A stretch of DNA of 64,000 bases from Falsiroseomonas sp050563525. Its GTDB lineage: Bacteria; Pseudomonadota; Alphaproteobacteria; Acetobacterales; Acetobacteraceae. Below the pieces are notes generated by a model. That model saw only the letters and a program-made list of their open reading frames with translations, was not told the origin of the DNA and did no database searches. This document shows positions 25,796 through 33,222 of the stretch, in pieces. Both the position numbers and the translations under genes were made by a program. Each line of letters opens with the position of its first letter. Position 1 is the first letter of the stretch. The stretch is from contig NZ_JBNXUN010000014.1 of the NCBI RefSeq assembly GCF_050563525.1, forward strand, positions 1-64,000, in the 5' to 3' direction.

Positions 25796-26071
25796 ATGGA
25801 TATGCGGCGGTTGGTTGGGAGGAATGTGCGTCGCATCCGGCTCGAAGTGGGCCTGACGCAGGAAGCGTTCGCCGAAAAGTCGGGCTTCAGCCAGCAATAC
25901 CTGAGCAGCCTGGAACGCGGCCGCCGCAACCCCACCATTGTCACCCTTTTCGAGTTGGCGACCGCCCTGGGCGTCAGTCACGTCGCGCTTGTCGCGCCGG
26001 ACGACGAGACCGCCGCCGCCGCTCCGCTTCGCCGTGGGGGTCGCTCAGGCACGACGCGCAACCGCCCGTAG
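25796..26071 (+). CDS. XRE-family regulator of the mobile element
   Basis: The 91-residue protein is mostly one Cro/CI helix-turn-helix (R-R-I-R-L-E-V-G-L-T-Q-E-A-F-A-E-K-S-G-F, then SQQYLSSLERGRRNPTIVTL) with a short Ala/Arg tail. Equivalent genes stand divergent to the DUF2285/alpA/repA operon in related elements and are likely repressors of it. The 157-base divergent gap holds the AT-rich segment CACACTATAGGTGATAAACT just upstream of the start, where promoters for both directions would lie. Confidence 0.8.
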   Translation: MDMRRLVGRNVRRIRLEVGLTQEAFAEKSGFSQQYLSSLERGRRNPTIVTLFELATALGVSHVALVAPDDETAAAAPLRRGGRSGTTRNRP

Positions 26072-26105
26072 ATGCGCGCCACGCCAGCCTTTTGCTTGAC
26101 GCATT

Positions 26106-26137
26106 GGCGTTTCAGGAATAAGTATACGTGAAACGCC
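26106..26137 (+). promoter_or_regulatory. promoter with 9-bp inverted repeat over its -10 region
   Basis: A -35-like TTGACG (26096-26101) is followed after 17 bases by TAAGTA(T). The perfect inverted repeat GGCGTTTCA (26106-26114) / TGAAACGCC (26129-26137), with a 14-base spacer, encloses the -10 element and the likely start. The placement suits an operator for the Xre-type antitoxin encoded in the operon, because such systems autoregulate. Confidence 0.5.
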
Positions 26138-27513
26138 GATGCGCGAGGTGTTTCTTGGCCGCCCAGATACTCCCCTTTCCGAAGCCTTCCCCGGCCCCCT
26201 CGTCGCCGATCGCAACCTATCTCTGGGTCGGCGAGGCCCATCGGAAGCTCGCGGATCTTCATGCGGCAGGTCATTTGCCGGCCCGCCGCCTGGTCGTGGA
26301 AGCCTCCCGCCTGCGCAATCAGCGAGAGCTCACTGCGGCAGTCCGGGACGCCGGCGGCGAGATCGTCCTGGATACCGAGGCGGCAGAGCTCGCATGCGTC
26401 GGCCGGCACGCCGGGCGGGTTCGCGGCGCACCATGGGCCTTGCCCGAAGGCGCCGGGCCGCTCGGCCCCGATCATTTCCGGGCCGACGCAAAGACCGACG
26501 TCATCGGCCAGATCGCGCGTCTGGCGGTGTCGTCGTGCGTCACCGCTGTCTTGTCGCCGGCGCATCACCTGGGCGATCCGGCATTCCACGATTGGTTCTC
26601 CGTGGATCGCGACGTCTGCATCGCGTTGCGGAGAGCGCTCGACCGCGAGGGAGGCCAGGGCATCGCGATCGACTATCCGCTGATCGTTCCGAACGCGATG
26701 CTGAACGACCAGAATCATCGCGGATTGCTGGTCGCGGCGCTGGCCGCGCTTCCCATCGATTACGTCTGGCTGCGCGTCGTGGGTTTGGGCGCCGATGCCG
26801 GTCCCCTGCAATTGAGCCGCTACCTCTCGGCCGTGGCGGGGCTGCACAACCTCGGCAAGCCCGTGATCGCCGATCATCTGGGCGGGCTGGCAGGCCAGGC
26901 TGCCTTGGCGTTCGGCGGGGTCTCCGGCATCGCACAGGGCATCGGCGAGCGCGAGCGCTTCGATACGGGCGACTGGCACAAACCAGCCAAGCCGCGACCC
27001 GACGACGCGAAGTTCGGCCGCGCTGTCCGGCTGTCGATACCTGGCCTCAACCGCACGCTGACGCGCAGCGAGCTCGACGTTCTCGCCAGCGCGAAGAATG
27101 GCCGCCGCATCTGCGGATGCGCTGATCGCGCGTGCTGCAAGGGGTACGACAGCATGGTCGCCGATCCGCGGGGGCATGCGGCGCGGCAGTTCTTCAGCAG
27201 CATCGCGAAGCTGGAGGCCGTGCCCGACCTTCGACGCGAGACGTATTTTCTCAGCCACGACGGGCCCATGGCGAAAGCCGACAGGACGGCGCGCGAGATC
27301 AAGGCACTGCGCCCGGACGCTGCCGAAGCGGCGCGCCACAACATCGATCTGGAAGCCCTGATGAAGCGGCTCGCGGACCATAGCCGGACGACCGAGAAAA
27401 TCCGCACGACCCTGGAGACCATCCACGAGACTCGCGGCAGCGATGTGCCTCGTGCGCGCGTGGCCGCGCTTCGGAGTGGAGGAGCACCCAAGTCCGCAAA
27501 GGGGCAGCCGTGA
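26128..27513 (+). CDS. unknown protein heading a toxin-antitoxin operon
   Basis: The product is about 461 residues from GTG 26128 (TTG 26155, with GAGGTG upstream, is an alternative). I do not recognise the family. Alternating strand and helix segments over residues 30-300 (L-P-I-D-Y-V-W-L-R-V-V-G-L-G, GKPVIADHLGGLAGQAALAF, G-G-V-S-G-I-A-Q-G) suggest a TIM-barrel-like enzyme. A compact Cys motif R-R-I-C-G-C-A-D-R-A-C-C-K-G near residue 330, followed by a His, may bind metal. The C-terminus is helical and charged. Its stop overlaps the antitoxin start by four bases, so it is the first cistron of a three-gene operon with the Xre antitoxin and RES toxin. Confidence 0.6.
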   Translation: MKRRCARCFLAAQILPFPKPSPAPSSPIATYLWVGEAHRKLADLHAAGHLPARRLVVEASRLRNQRELTAAVRDAGGEIVLDTEAAELACVGRHAGRVRGAPWALPEGAGPLGPDHFRADAKTDVIGQIARLAVSSCVTAVLSPAHHLGDPAFHDWFSVDRDVCIALRRALDREGGQGIAIDYPLIVPNAMLNDQNHRGLLVAALAALPIDYVWLRVVGLGADAGPLQLSRYLSAVAGLHNLGKPVIADHLGGLAGQAALAFGGVSGIAQGIGERERFDTGDWHKPAKPRPDDAKFGRAVRLSIPGLNRTLTRSELDVLASAKNGRRICGCADRACCKGYDSMVADPRGHAARQFFSSIAKLEAVPDLRRETYFLSHDGPMAKADRTAREIKALRPDAAEAARHNIDLEALMKRLADHSRTTEKIRTTLETIHETRGSDVPRARVAALRSGGAPKSAKGQP

Positions 27514-27857
27514 GCGGCAAATCGGGCGCAATGCCCCGCTACATCGACGATCTGAACGAGTTCGGCGGCCTGTCGGGCACCGACATCGCCAATATCGCCG
27601 ATGTCTCCAAGGCCACCGTCTCGCGCTGGAAGTCGGGCACGGTCAAGCCGCAGCCGGACACGCAGCTGGTGCTGTCGGACCTGCACTTCATCGTCCAACG
27701 TCTCTCCGAGTACTACAGCGCGGATGAAATCCGCACCTGGCTCTATGCGCGTCATCCGCAGCTTGATGGCCAGCGCGCCATCGACCTGATCAACCAGAAT
27801 CGGTCCGAGGAAATCCTGCGCATCCTCGATCGGCTGGACTCGGACGTGTATCTCTGA
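27510..27857 (+). CDS. Xre/MbcA/ParS-type antitoxin
   Basis: The product has 115 residues from GTG 27510 or 108 from ATG 27531. The helix-turn-helix is near G-T-D-I-A-N-I-A-D-V-S-K-A-T-V-S-R-W-K. The C-terminal toxin-binding part contains Y-S-A-D-E-I-R-T-W-L-Y-A-R-H-P-Q-L-D-G, then A-I-D-L-I and a terminal S-E-E-I-L-R-I-L-D-R-L. This is the standard partner of RES-domain toxins: it blocks the toxin active site and represses the operon. It overlaps the upstream gene and stops 3 bases before the RES gene. Confidence 0.85.
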   Translation: MSGKSGAMPRYIDDLNEFGGLSGTDIANIADVSKATVSRWKSGTVKPQPDTQLVLSDLHFIVQRLSEYYSADEIRTWLYARHPQLDGQRAIDLINQNRSEEILRILDRLDSDVYL

Positions 27858-27860
27858 CGC

Positions 27861-28460
27861 ATGGCCGCGGCCCGCTCCCCTCGCGACAACCACCTGCTCG
27901 ACGCCGTCGAGGCCCTGCCGCGGGAGGCCTGGAGCGGCCCGGTGTGGCGCGTCGTGCGCGAAGGGCGCGACCCGACGCAATGCAGCGCGGTCGGCGGCCG
28001 TTGGGATGATCGCAGCTTCGAGGTTCTCTACACCTCGACGCATGAGGATGGCGCGCGGGCGGAGATGTTCTTCCATCTCAGCCGCGGCCAGCCGGTGATG
28101 CCGTCCCAGGTGCGCTACGGCCTGCACGAGCTTCACGTCACGCTCGATGCCTGCGTGCGCATCGCCTCGTTGGAAGTGCTCGCGGGATTGGGCCTAGTGC
28201 TCGCGGGATTGGGCCTCAAGACCGGCGCGTTCGGTCAGCTGTCCTACAGCGAACGGCAGCTCGAATATCCCCGCACGCAGGAGATTGCCGAGGCCGCGCA
28301 TTTCCACGGCCGCGACGGCCTATTCGTGCCCAGCGCGCGCTCTGCCCATCCCAACCTGGTGGTGTTCTGCGGCGTTGCCGGGCCAGAGGCGGTCGAGGTC
28401 GTGCGCGACCACGGCATCGTCGACTGGACGGCCTGGCGCAACGCGCAGCGCAACGGCTGA
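27861..28460 (+). CDS. RES-domain toxin (NAD+-degrading family)
   Basis: The 199-residue protein has the RES fold signatures V-W-R-V-V-R-E-G, S-A-V-G-G-R-W-D-D, E-V-L-Y-T-S-T-H-E-D-G-A-R-A-E and a late D-G-L-F-V-P-S-A-R. These supply the Arg, Glu and Ser of the name. RES toxins degrade NAD+ and stall growth. Residues 106-119 contain an exact tandem duplication of V-L-A-G-L-G-L caused by a 21-bp repeat at 28176-28217, which could disturb the fold. The gene follows its Xre antitoxin by three bases. Confidence 0.85.
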   Translation: MAAARSPRDNHLLDAVEALPREAWSGPVWRVVREGRDPTQCSAVGGRWDDRSFEVLYTSTHEDGARAEMFFHLSRGQPVMPSQVRYGLHELHVTLDACVRIASLEVLAGLGLVLAGLGLKTGAFGQLSYSERQLEYPRTQEIAEAAHFHGRDGLFVPSARSAHPNLVVFCGVAGPEAVEVVRDHGIVDWTAWRNAQRNG

Positions 28461-28479
28461 ACGGCGCGCCGCCGGCGCA

Positions 28480-28836
28480 TCAGGGATCGGTCTCGCCCAA
28501 AAGATCGCCATGCGCCGCCACGCGCCGGCGACCGCGACGGGCGGCGGGCGCCTTCGTCGCGTCCGCCGGGACCGCGGCTTGCAGCGCCGAGGCCGGCAGC
28601 GTGGGGCCGTTGCAGATGCGCTCCAGCAGGTCGGACTGCGCGGGCTCCAGCGCGACCAGGCCGCCGAGCACGTTCAGCACTTTGAGCAGTTCGGCCGTGT
28701 ATTCCGGCAGCCAGCCGGGCGGCTGAATGTCGCCAAGCGGCGAGGGCTTGCGGCGGTCGCCGATGATCGGGCGCGAGCGGTCGCGGCCGCGGTAGCTGAA
28801 CCACTGCGTCAGCAGGCTAGGGGACGCGGTGGCCAA
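28480..28836 (-). pseudogene. C-terminal remnant of a type ISP restriction-modification enzyme
   Basis: Residues L-T-Q-W-F-S-Y-R-G-R-D-R-S-R-P, then GDRRKPSPLGDIQPPGWLPE, and the helix L-L-K-V-L-N-V-L-G-G-L-V-A-L-E-P resemble the extreme C-terminus of type ISP/Type IIG-like restriction enzymes, where the target-recognition region ends. Only about 110 of 1000-1600 residues remain, with no helicase, nuclease or methylase motifs. The break is near 28830, just before the downstream end of the hypothetical gene at 28864. Confidence 0.6.
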
Positions 28837-28863
28837 TCGCCAGCACCACAGCCGAAACGTGGC

Positions 28864-29388
28864 TCACGTTGTCGCTCCGAACCGGAACAGAACAATTGTC
28901 TGCCCGCCAGGGTCGGCGGGCGACAGCCGCAGGTCCCAGTCCGTGATCGCGACATCCCCACTTCCCGTCCCGCCGGCGGTGATCTTGCCGGATGAGATGT
29001 CGACATCGCGCGACCCCAACCGCATGCCCCCGCGCCGTTGAGGCACGCGCAGGACGACGCCGGACCTGCGGACGATCAGGCAGCCCTCGCAGCTACCGCC
29101 TGACGCTGCGAGCCGGATGCGAGGACTTGTCGGGTCGAAGTGGAAGCGGACAGCGGCGCCGAACGAGAGGACGGACGACGCCTGAAGCGCATGCGGCCAA
29201 ACAAACTCGGGCAAGCCATCTGCGCTGCTGTTCAGCAGGACGAGTAGCGCGCCGTCCGCCATGGCTCCGCCGGCAGCTTCCTGCGCGCAGAAGCCCACGG
29301 CGGGTGATGGCAGGTCGACCAATAGGAATGCTTCGCCTGGCGAGAGTTCCTCGATGGGACGGAGAGTCACGGGCGGCCAGAAATGCAT
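28864..29388 (-). CDS. hypothetical protein downstream of the TIR gene
   Basis: This 174-residue protein belongs to no family I recognise. It looks beta-rich, with a short Cys pair (S-C-E-G-C) near residue 100 and many Gly/Ser-rich turns; there is no signal peptide or membrane helix. It lies 39 bases after the TIR gene in the same direction, so the two may be cotranscribed and could act together. It could alternatively be a stray cargo gene. Confidence 0.45.
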   Translation of the reverse strand: MHFWPPVTLRPIEELSPGEAFLLVDLPSPAVGFCAQEAAGGAMADGALLVLLNSSADGLPEFVWPHALQASSVLSFGAAVRFHFDPTSPRIRLAASGGSCEGCLIVRRSGVVLRVPQRRGGMRLGSRDVDISSGKITAGGTGSGDVAITDWDLRLSPADPGGQTIVLFRFGATT

Positions 29389-29427
29389 GCGCTGCCTTTC
29401 ATGTTACCGATGGGCATCCCGCCCTCG

Positions 29428-30375
29428 TCACCGCCGCATATCGCGCAGGAAAAGCTCCCAGTACGCCTCGGCAGCCGCCTGCGGCATGAGACGTCCCGCA
29501 TCATGGTTGCGAATATTCATGCCAATCGGACGCCAGAACAGGCCGTGTTCGTCAGCTTCGACGTTGAGGATTTCGTTGTAGCTGTTGCGAGCTTGGCCTT
29601 CTGACGACGAATAGGCAATTCCATCCGGCATCTTTCCAAGGAAGATGTGGCAGGATGCCGCCTTCTCTCCGCCTCGGTGCAGCGCCGCCGTGAACGCTTC
29701 GGCATCGATGCGCTTGAAGCGCGCCTCAACGTCGGGATGTCGCTGCGCCAACTCATTCAAGGAGTTTTCGAAGAAGGCGGCAAAGAACTCGAAGGTTTCG
29801 TCACGGAAGCGGTCACGATCGATATCGGTGAACCGTCGCGGCAAGCCAAGATTGCTGGACCTGGGTGACGGGCGAACGGGCTGTTCTGGGTGCGGCCTGG
29901 TAGCCGTCCGGCTCTGCCGCGCCGGCGGCGCAATCGGAGCACTGGATTGCAGGGCCCGACGGATGGCGCGCACAACCTGGAGAAAGCCTTCGTCCATATC
30001 GGCGAACGACCGGACTGGCTTTCCGTCATCCGGTGTTGCAGCGAGCTTGCCGAACGGCGTGCCGTGCCAGTCGCAAGGACGCAGGATGACAGGGATGACC
30101 CGCGCCTCCGTTGCCGCATGTCGCTCCATCGCGCGGCGCATCTCGATGTCGAAGCAGTATCTCGAAGCGAGGAAATCCGCGCTTACGAGAAGCAGGATGA
30201 CATCGGCGCGCTCAAGTTCGGCACTGATCGCGTGGTCCAAAACATCGCCGGCTGGGATGCGCCGATCGTGCCAGGTTTCGACCAGGCCCTCGTGCTTGAG
30301 CGCAGACAGGTGTTTCTCGAGCTGGTCGCGCAGTGCCTCGTCGGCGTGGGAGTAGGAAAAGAAGATCGTCGCCAT
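29428..30375 (-). CDS. TIR-domain protein, probable NADase defence effector
   Basis: The 315-residue protein starts MATIFFSYSHADEALRDQLE, the first strand and helix of a bacterial TIR_2 domain. Box 2-like W-H-D-R-R-I-P-A-G-D-V-L-D and the helix F-D-I-E-M-R-R-A-M-E-R follow, the latter with a Glu at the place of the NADase catalytic residue. After a Pro-rich linker (about 150-185) comes a C-terminal domain of about 125 residues with F-E-F-F-A-A-F-F-E-N-S-L and G-L-F-W-R-P-I-G-M, presumably the sensing part. ATG 30375 fits the domain start. Bacterial TIR proteins deplete NAD+ on phage infection; that role is inferred. Confidence 0.75.
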   Translation of the reverse strand: MATIFFSYSHADEALRDQLEKHLSALKHEGLVETWHDRRIPAGDVLDHAISAELERADVILLLVSADFLASRYCFDIEMRRAMERHAATEARVIPVILRPCDWHGTPFGKLAATPDDGKPVRSFADMDEGFLQVVRAIRRALQSSAPIAPPARQSRTATRPHPEQPVRPSPRSSNLGLPRRFTDIDRDRFRDETFEFFAAFFENSLNELAQRHPDVEARFKRIDAEAFTAALHRGGEKAASCHIFLGKMPDGIAYSSSEGQARNSYNEILNVEADEHGLFWRPIGMNIRNHDAGRLMPQAAAEAYWELFLRDMRR

Positions 30376-30541
30376 GATGTCCCAGCGGGCCGCTGGAGGG
30401 GGCGAACCGTGTGTCGACACGGCCACGCTGGGCGGCGCTCTCAGGGATCGGATAGCACGATCCGGCGATTCGGACTGGCGGTATCGCGGCTTTGGTGGGA
30501 GGGAGACGCCCCGCCCTCCCGGGCGGGGCGCCGTTGGCCGT

Positions 30542-30859
30542 TCACTCCCTGCTGCGGTTGCCGTTGGGGCGGGACCAGATCAGCTCGAACTCGCCGCCCT
30601 CCATCTCGAAGAGGTTCGCCAGGATCGGCGCCGGGAGGGAGGGGTCGTCGAGCTTGACCGAGAGGTAGTCGCGGCCCTCGTTCGAGGTCTTCTTCCATGC
30701 CGCTCCGATCTCGGCGCGGCCGGCGAAGATGCGGAAGTCGGGGGCCTTGTCGCTGCTCTTCTCGGCCGGCCGGACCTGGACCTTGGCGTCGAGGGTGAGC
30801 GTCGAGACCGTGCCGGTGAAGCCGTCGCCGGTGCGGGTGAAGGTGCCGATGGTCGCCAT
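30542..30859 (-). CDS. DUF736 family protein
   Basis: The 105-residue protein begins M-A-T-I-G-T-F-T-R-T-G-D-G-F-T-G-T and includes P-D-F-R-I-F-A-G-R-A-E-I-G-A-A-W and L-S-V-K-L-D-D-P-S-L-P-A-P-I. This is typical of DUF736, small single-domain proteins in alphaproteobacterial plasmids and integrative elements. Their function is unknown. The frame is open further upstream, but ATG 30859 matches the family start. A long structured leader precedes it and is shared with the DUF2493 gene. Confidence 0.9.
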   Translation of the reverse strand: MATIGTFTRTGDGFTGTVSTLTLDAKVQVRPAEKSSDKAPDFRIFAGRAEIGAAWKKTSNEGRDYLSVKLDDPSLPAPILANLFEMEGGEFELIWSRPNGNRSRE

Positions 30860-30981
30860 GACTGTCTCCTGTCTGTCGATCGGGCCGCGCCCATCGCGGC
30901 CTCGATGGCGATCGTCCGGCCGGGGGCGGGCGCCGACGCACCCGCTTGCGGGCCGCAGCGCAGCGGAGGACGGGGCTGGGA

Positions 30982-31031
30982 GACTTTCTTGCCTCGCGAG
31001 GAATGCGCGGCACGCGCAGGGGAAGAAAGTC
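30982..31031 (-). promoter_or_regulatory. structured leader A before DUF736 (duplicated motif)
   Basis: On the leftward strand GACTTTCTT pairs with AAGAAAGTC and encloses two hairpins, TGCGCG-TGC-CGCGCA and CCTCGCGAGG. The same architecture recurs at 33032-33082 with a different but fully paired second stem. Similarity between the two leaders extends from about 30880 to 31050. The remainder of the 466-base gap (31050-31325) shows no gene. Confidence 0.6.
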
Positions 31032-31325
31032 ACACCGGCGCCGTTGCGGCCGAGGCGCCCGAGGCGTCAGCCGTCCCTCGGCCAGATCAGGCCATCCGAG
31101 GCAGCGTGGCAGCGCGACACCGGACAGACCACGGAGACAGGAGGCGACTGTCGCTGCGCCCGGCACAAGGGCGATGAACCAGTCATCGCGGTCGCGGCGT
31201 CCCTGGCGTGCACAAGGGAGGATCCGGCCGGAACGGGGAGAACGAAACGCTGGCCCTGTGGCGTATCATCCTGGCCGGGCGCTGCGGGGCGTGGATGTTC
31301 CCGACGAGGGCCGCCCTCCTTCGGC

Positions 31326-31865
31326 TCAGCCGCGCGATCCCGATGACGGCGCGGGCAGGCGTGCCGTGGAGCGGGCTGGCAGGCGAGGCTGATCCGGTCC
31401 CGCCCCTTCGGCGAACTCCGCGTCAGGACGGCCAGCGGTGACCTGCGTCGGCTGGGCGCCGGCGCCCGCGAAAGCCGCCAGCTGCACGGCAGCGGAAACA
31501 CCCACCACGAAGCCGCCGATCGCCGCAAACACGTGCCGCCAGGCTTCCGACGGCACGAGTAGCACGGAGATCCCGAGCACCGCGTGGTAGCCGGCCACGG
31601 CAGCCGGTGCGGCAAACAGCAGCGCGATGACGGCCCGCAGGGCGAGTGAGCGCACCGAGGCGAAGAGCAGCTGCGCAGCGAACAGCGCGACCACGCCCGC
31701 GACGAGGCCGACCAGCACGGCGCCGATGACGCCCGCGCCTGTCTCGAACGCCCACATGCCGACCGTCAGCCCGACGAAGAACGGCACGGCGTAGATGGCG
31801 AGCGTGAACAGCAGCACGAGCATCGTGCCGAGGCCGAACAGGCCGACGATGACACCCAGCGTCAT
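31326..31865 (-). CDS. hypothetical membrane protein
   Basis: The 179-residue protein has four or five hydrophobic segments: L-G-V-I-V-G-L-F-G-L-G-T-M-L-V-L-L at the start, then near residues 27-45, 47-68, 77-95 and 110-132. A hydrophilic Pro/Arg-rich tail of about 45 residues follows. Proteins of this type occur beside DUF736 and DUF2493 genes in related elements, but no function is known to me. It starts about 100 bases downstream of the DUF2493 gene in the same direction. Confidence 0.6.
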   Translation of the reverse strand: MTLGVIVGLFGLGTMLVLLFTLAIYAVPFFVGLTVGMWAFETGAGVIGAVLVGLVAGVVALFAAQLLFASVRSLALRAVIALLFAAPAAVAGYHAVLGISVLLVPSEAWRHVFAAIGGFVVGVSAAVQLAAFAGAGAQPTQVTAGRPDAEFAEGAGPDQPRLPARSTARLPAPSSGSRG

Positions 31866-31967
31866 GCGACCCTCCCCGGTCGAGGCGCGATGATGCGCTC
31901 CGATTGTAGCGGATCGCGGGCGCGCAGCGGGTCGCCTTTGCGCGAGCGCATCATCGTGCGGGCGGCG

Positions 31968-32900
31968 CTACCCGCCGCCCCCGCGGAAGTCGAAGAGCGG
32001 GATGCTGAGGCGCTTCGCCTTGTCGGCCAGGTTGTCGGTGACGCCCGAGCCGGGGAAGACGATGACGCCGATCGGCAGCGTCTCCAGCAGCGCGTCGTTG
32101 CGCTTGAAGGGGGCGGCCTTGGCATGCCGGTGCCAGTCCGGCTTGAAGACGATCTGCGGTACCTTGCGCTGGTCGGCCCAGCAGGCGGCGATCCGCTCGG
32201 CGCCCTTCGGCGTGCCGCCATGCAGCAGCACCATCTCCGGGTGCTTCGCGTGCACGCGGTCAAGCGCGGCCCAGATGCGCTGGTGGTCGTTGCACTCGAC
32301 ACCGCCGGCGAAACCGATGCGCACGCCCGGGGGCAGCAGCGGCTCAGTCTCGGCGCGGCGCCTGGCAGCGAGGAAGTCGCGGCTGTCGATCATCGCCGCG
32401 GTCAGCGTGCGGCAGCTGACCATCGATCCCGCGCGCGGGCGCCAGGCGGAACCGGTGCGGTGCTCGAAATGCTCGGCGGCGGCCTCGCGGAGGAACTCGA
32501 AGGCGTTGCGGCGCTCGATGAGCGTGAGGCCCTGGGCGAGGAGGCGTTCCAGCTCGACGGAGCGGACCTCGGAGCCGTCCTGCTCGCGCTGGGAGCGTTG
32601 CTGCGCGGCCTCGTTGGTGTCGAGCTCGCGGCCGATGCGGTCGATGCCGCGATGGAAGAGGTTGACCAGCGACCAGAGCAGGTCGGGCAGATCGGGCTCG
32701 AGCCGCGTCTCGCCGAGGCTGGTGACGAGTGCGTCGAAGATGTCGGCGACGGCGCCGGAGAGGCGATCGGGATCGGGCAGCGGCCGAGGGTCGGGCTCGT
32801 CGGCGAAGGGGCGGTAGCCGTGGAGCTGGAGCTCATCGAGCAGGTGCGCGGTGGCGGAGGCGGCGTGGGTGGGTTCGGCGTCGTCGAAGCGGTCGGTCAT
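31968..32900 (-). CDS. DUF2493 (YspA/SLOG-like) protein
   Basis: The 310-residue protein has a helical, acidic N-terminal half and a C-terminal DUF2493 domain from about residue 185. That domain contains R-I-G-F-A-G-G-V-E-C-N-D-H-Q-R-I, V-L-L-H-G-G-T-P-K-G-A-E-R-I-A and V-I-V-F-P-G-S-G-V-T-D-N. The Gly-rich loops are those of the SLOG nucleotide-binding superfamily, suggesting binding of a nucleotide or nucleotide-derived signal. ATG 32900 is the family start. It is a conserved backbone gene of these elements and has leader B upstream. Confidence 0.85.
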   Translation of the reverse strand: MTDRFDDAEPTHAASATAHLLDELQLHGYRPFADEPDPRPLPDPDRLSGAVADIFDALVTSLGETRLEPDLPDLLWSLVNLFHRGIDRIGRELDTNEAAQQRSQREQDGSEVRSVELERLLAQGLTLIERRNAFEFLREAAAEHFEHRTGSAWRPRAGSMVSCRTLTAAMIDSRDFLAARRRAETEPLLPPGVRIGFAGGVECNDHQRIWAALDRVHAKHPEMVLLHGGTPKGAERIAACWADQRKVPQIVFKPDWHRHAKAAPFKRNDALLETLPIGVIVFPGSGVTDNLADKAKRLSIPLFDFRGGGG

Positions 32901-33031
32901 GGCCGGGTCCTCGCTGTCACGGGCCGCGCCCATCGCGGCCTTCGTGGCGATCACCCGGCCGGGGGCGGGACGGACCGGCACCCGCAGGCGAAGCCGGAGG
33001 GCCGCAGCGCAGCGGAGGACGGCGGCGCGCG

Positions 33032-33082
33032 GCTTTCTTGCCTCGCGAGGAAGCGGCCCGTCAGGGCCGCGGGGAAGAAAGC
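33032..33082 (-). promoter_or_regulatory. structured leader B before DUF2493 (duplicated motif)
   Basis: On the leftward strand GCTTTCTT pairs with AAGAAAGC and encloses GCGGCCC-TGAC-GGGCCGC and CCTCGCGAGG. It matches leader A in the outer stem, the CCCC linker and the last hairpin. The middle stem differs completely in sequence yet remains paired. The wider similarity runs from about 32918 to 33100. Confidence 0.6.
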
Positions 33083-33212
33083 TGCGCGACGGCGTTGCGG
33101 GGAGGGCCCGGCTCCGGCCCGATCGCTGAAACGAAGGCCATGGGCGCAGCGGCAGCGAGGAGCACTGGCTGGTTGCCGACCGCGTCTGCGCACCACAAGC
33201 GTCATCCGAAGC

Positions 33213-33222
33213 CGTCTTGCGC
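33213..33222 (+). repeat. 10-bp target duplication, left copy of ISAs1
   Basis: CGTCTTGCGC directly abuts the left inverted repeat and recurs exactly at 34445-34454 directly after the right one. Confidence 0.85.

Noticed and set aside
26128..27513. Assignment of the unknown protein to tRNA-guanine transglycosylase/DpdA on the basis of its Cys motif
   Set aside because: The CxC part is suggestive, but the spacing differs (C-x-C-x4-C-C) and no substrate-binding motif could be aligned, so I left it unnamed.
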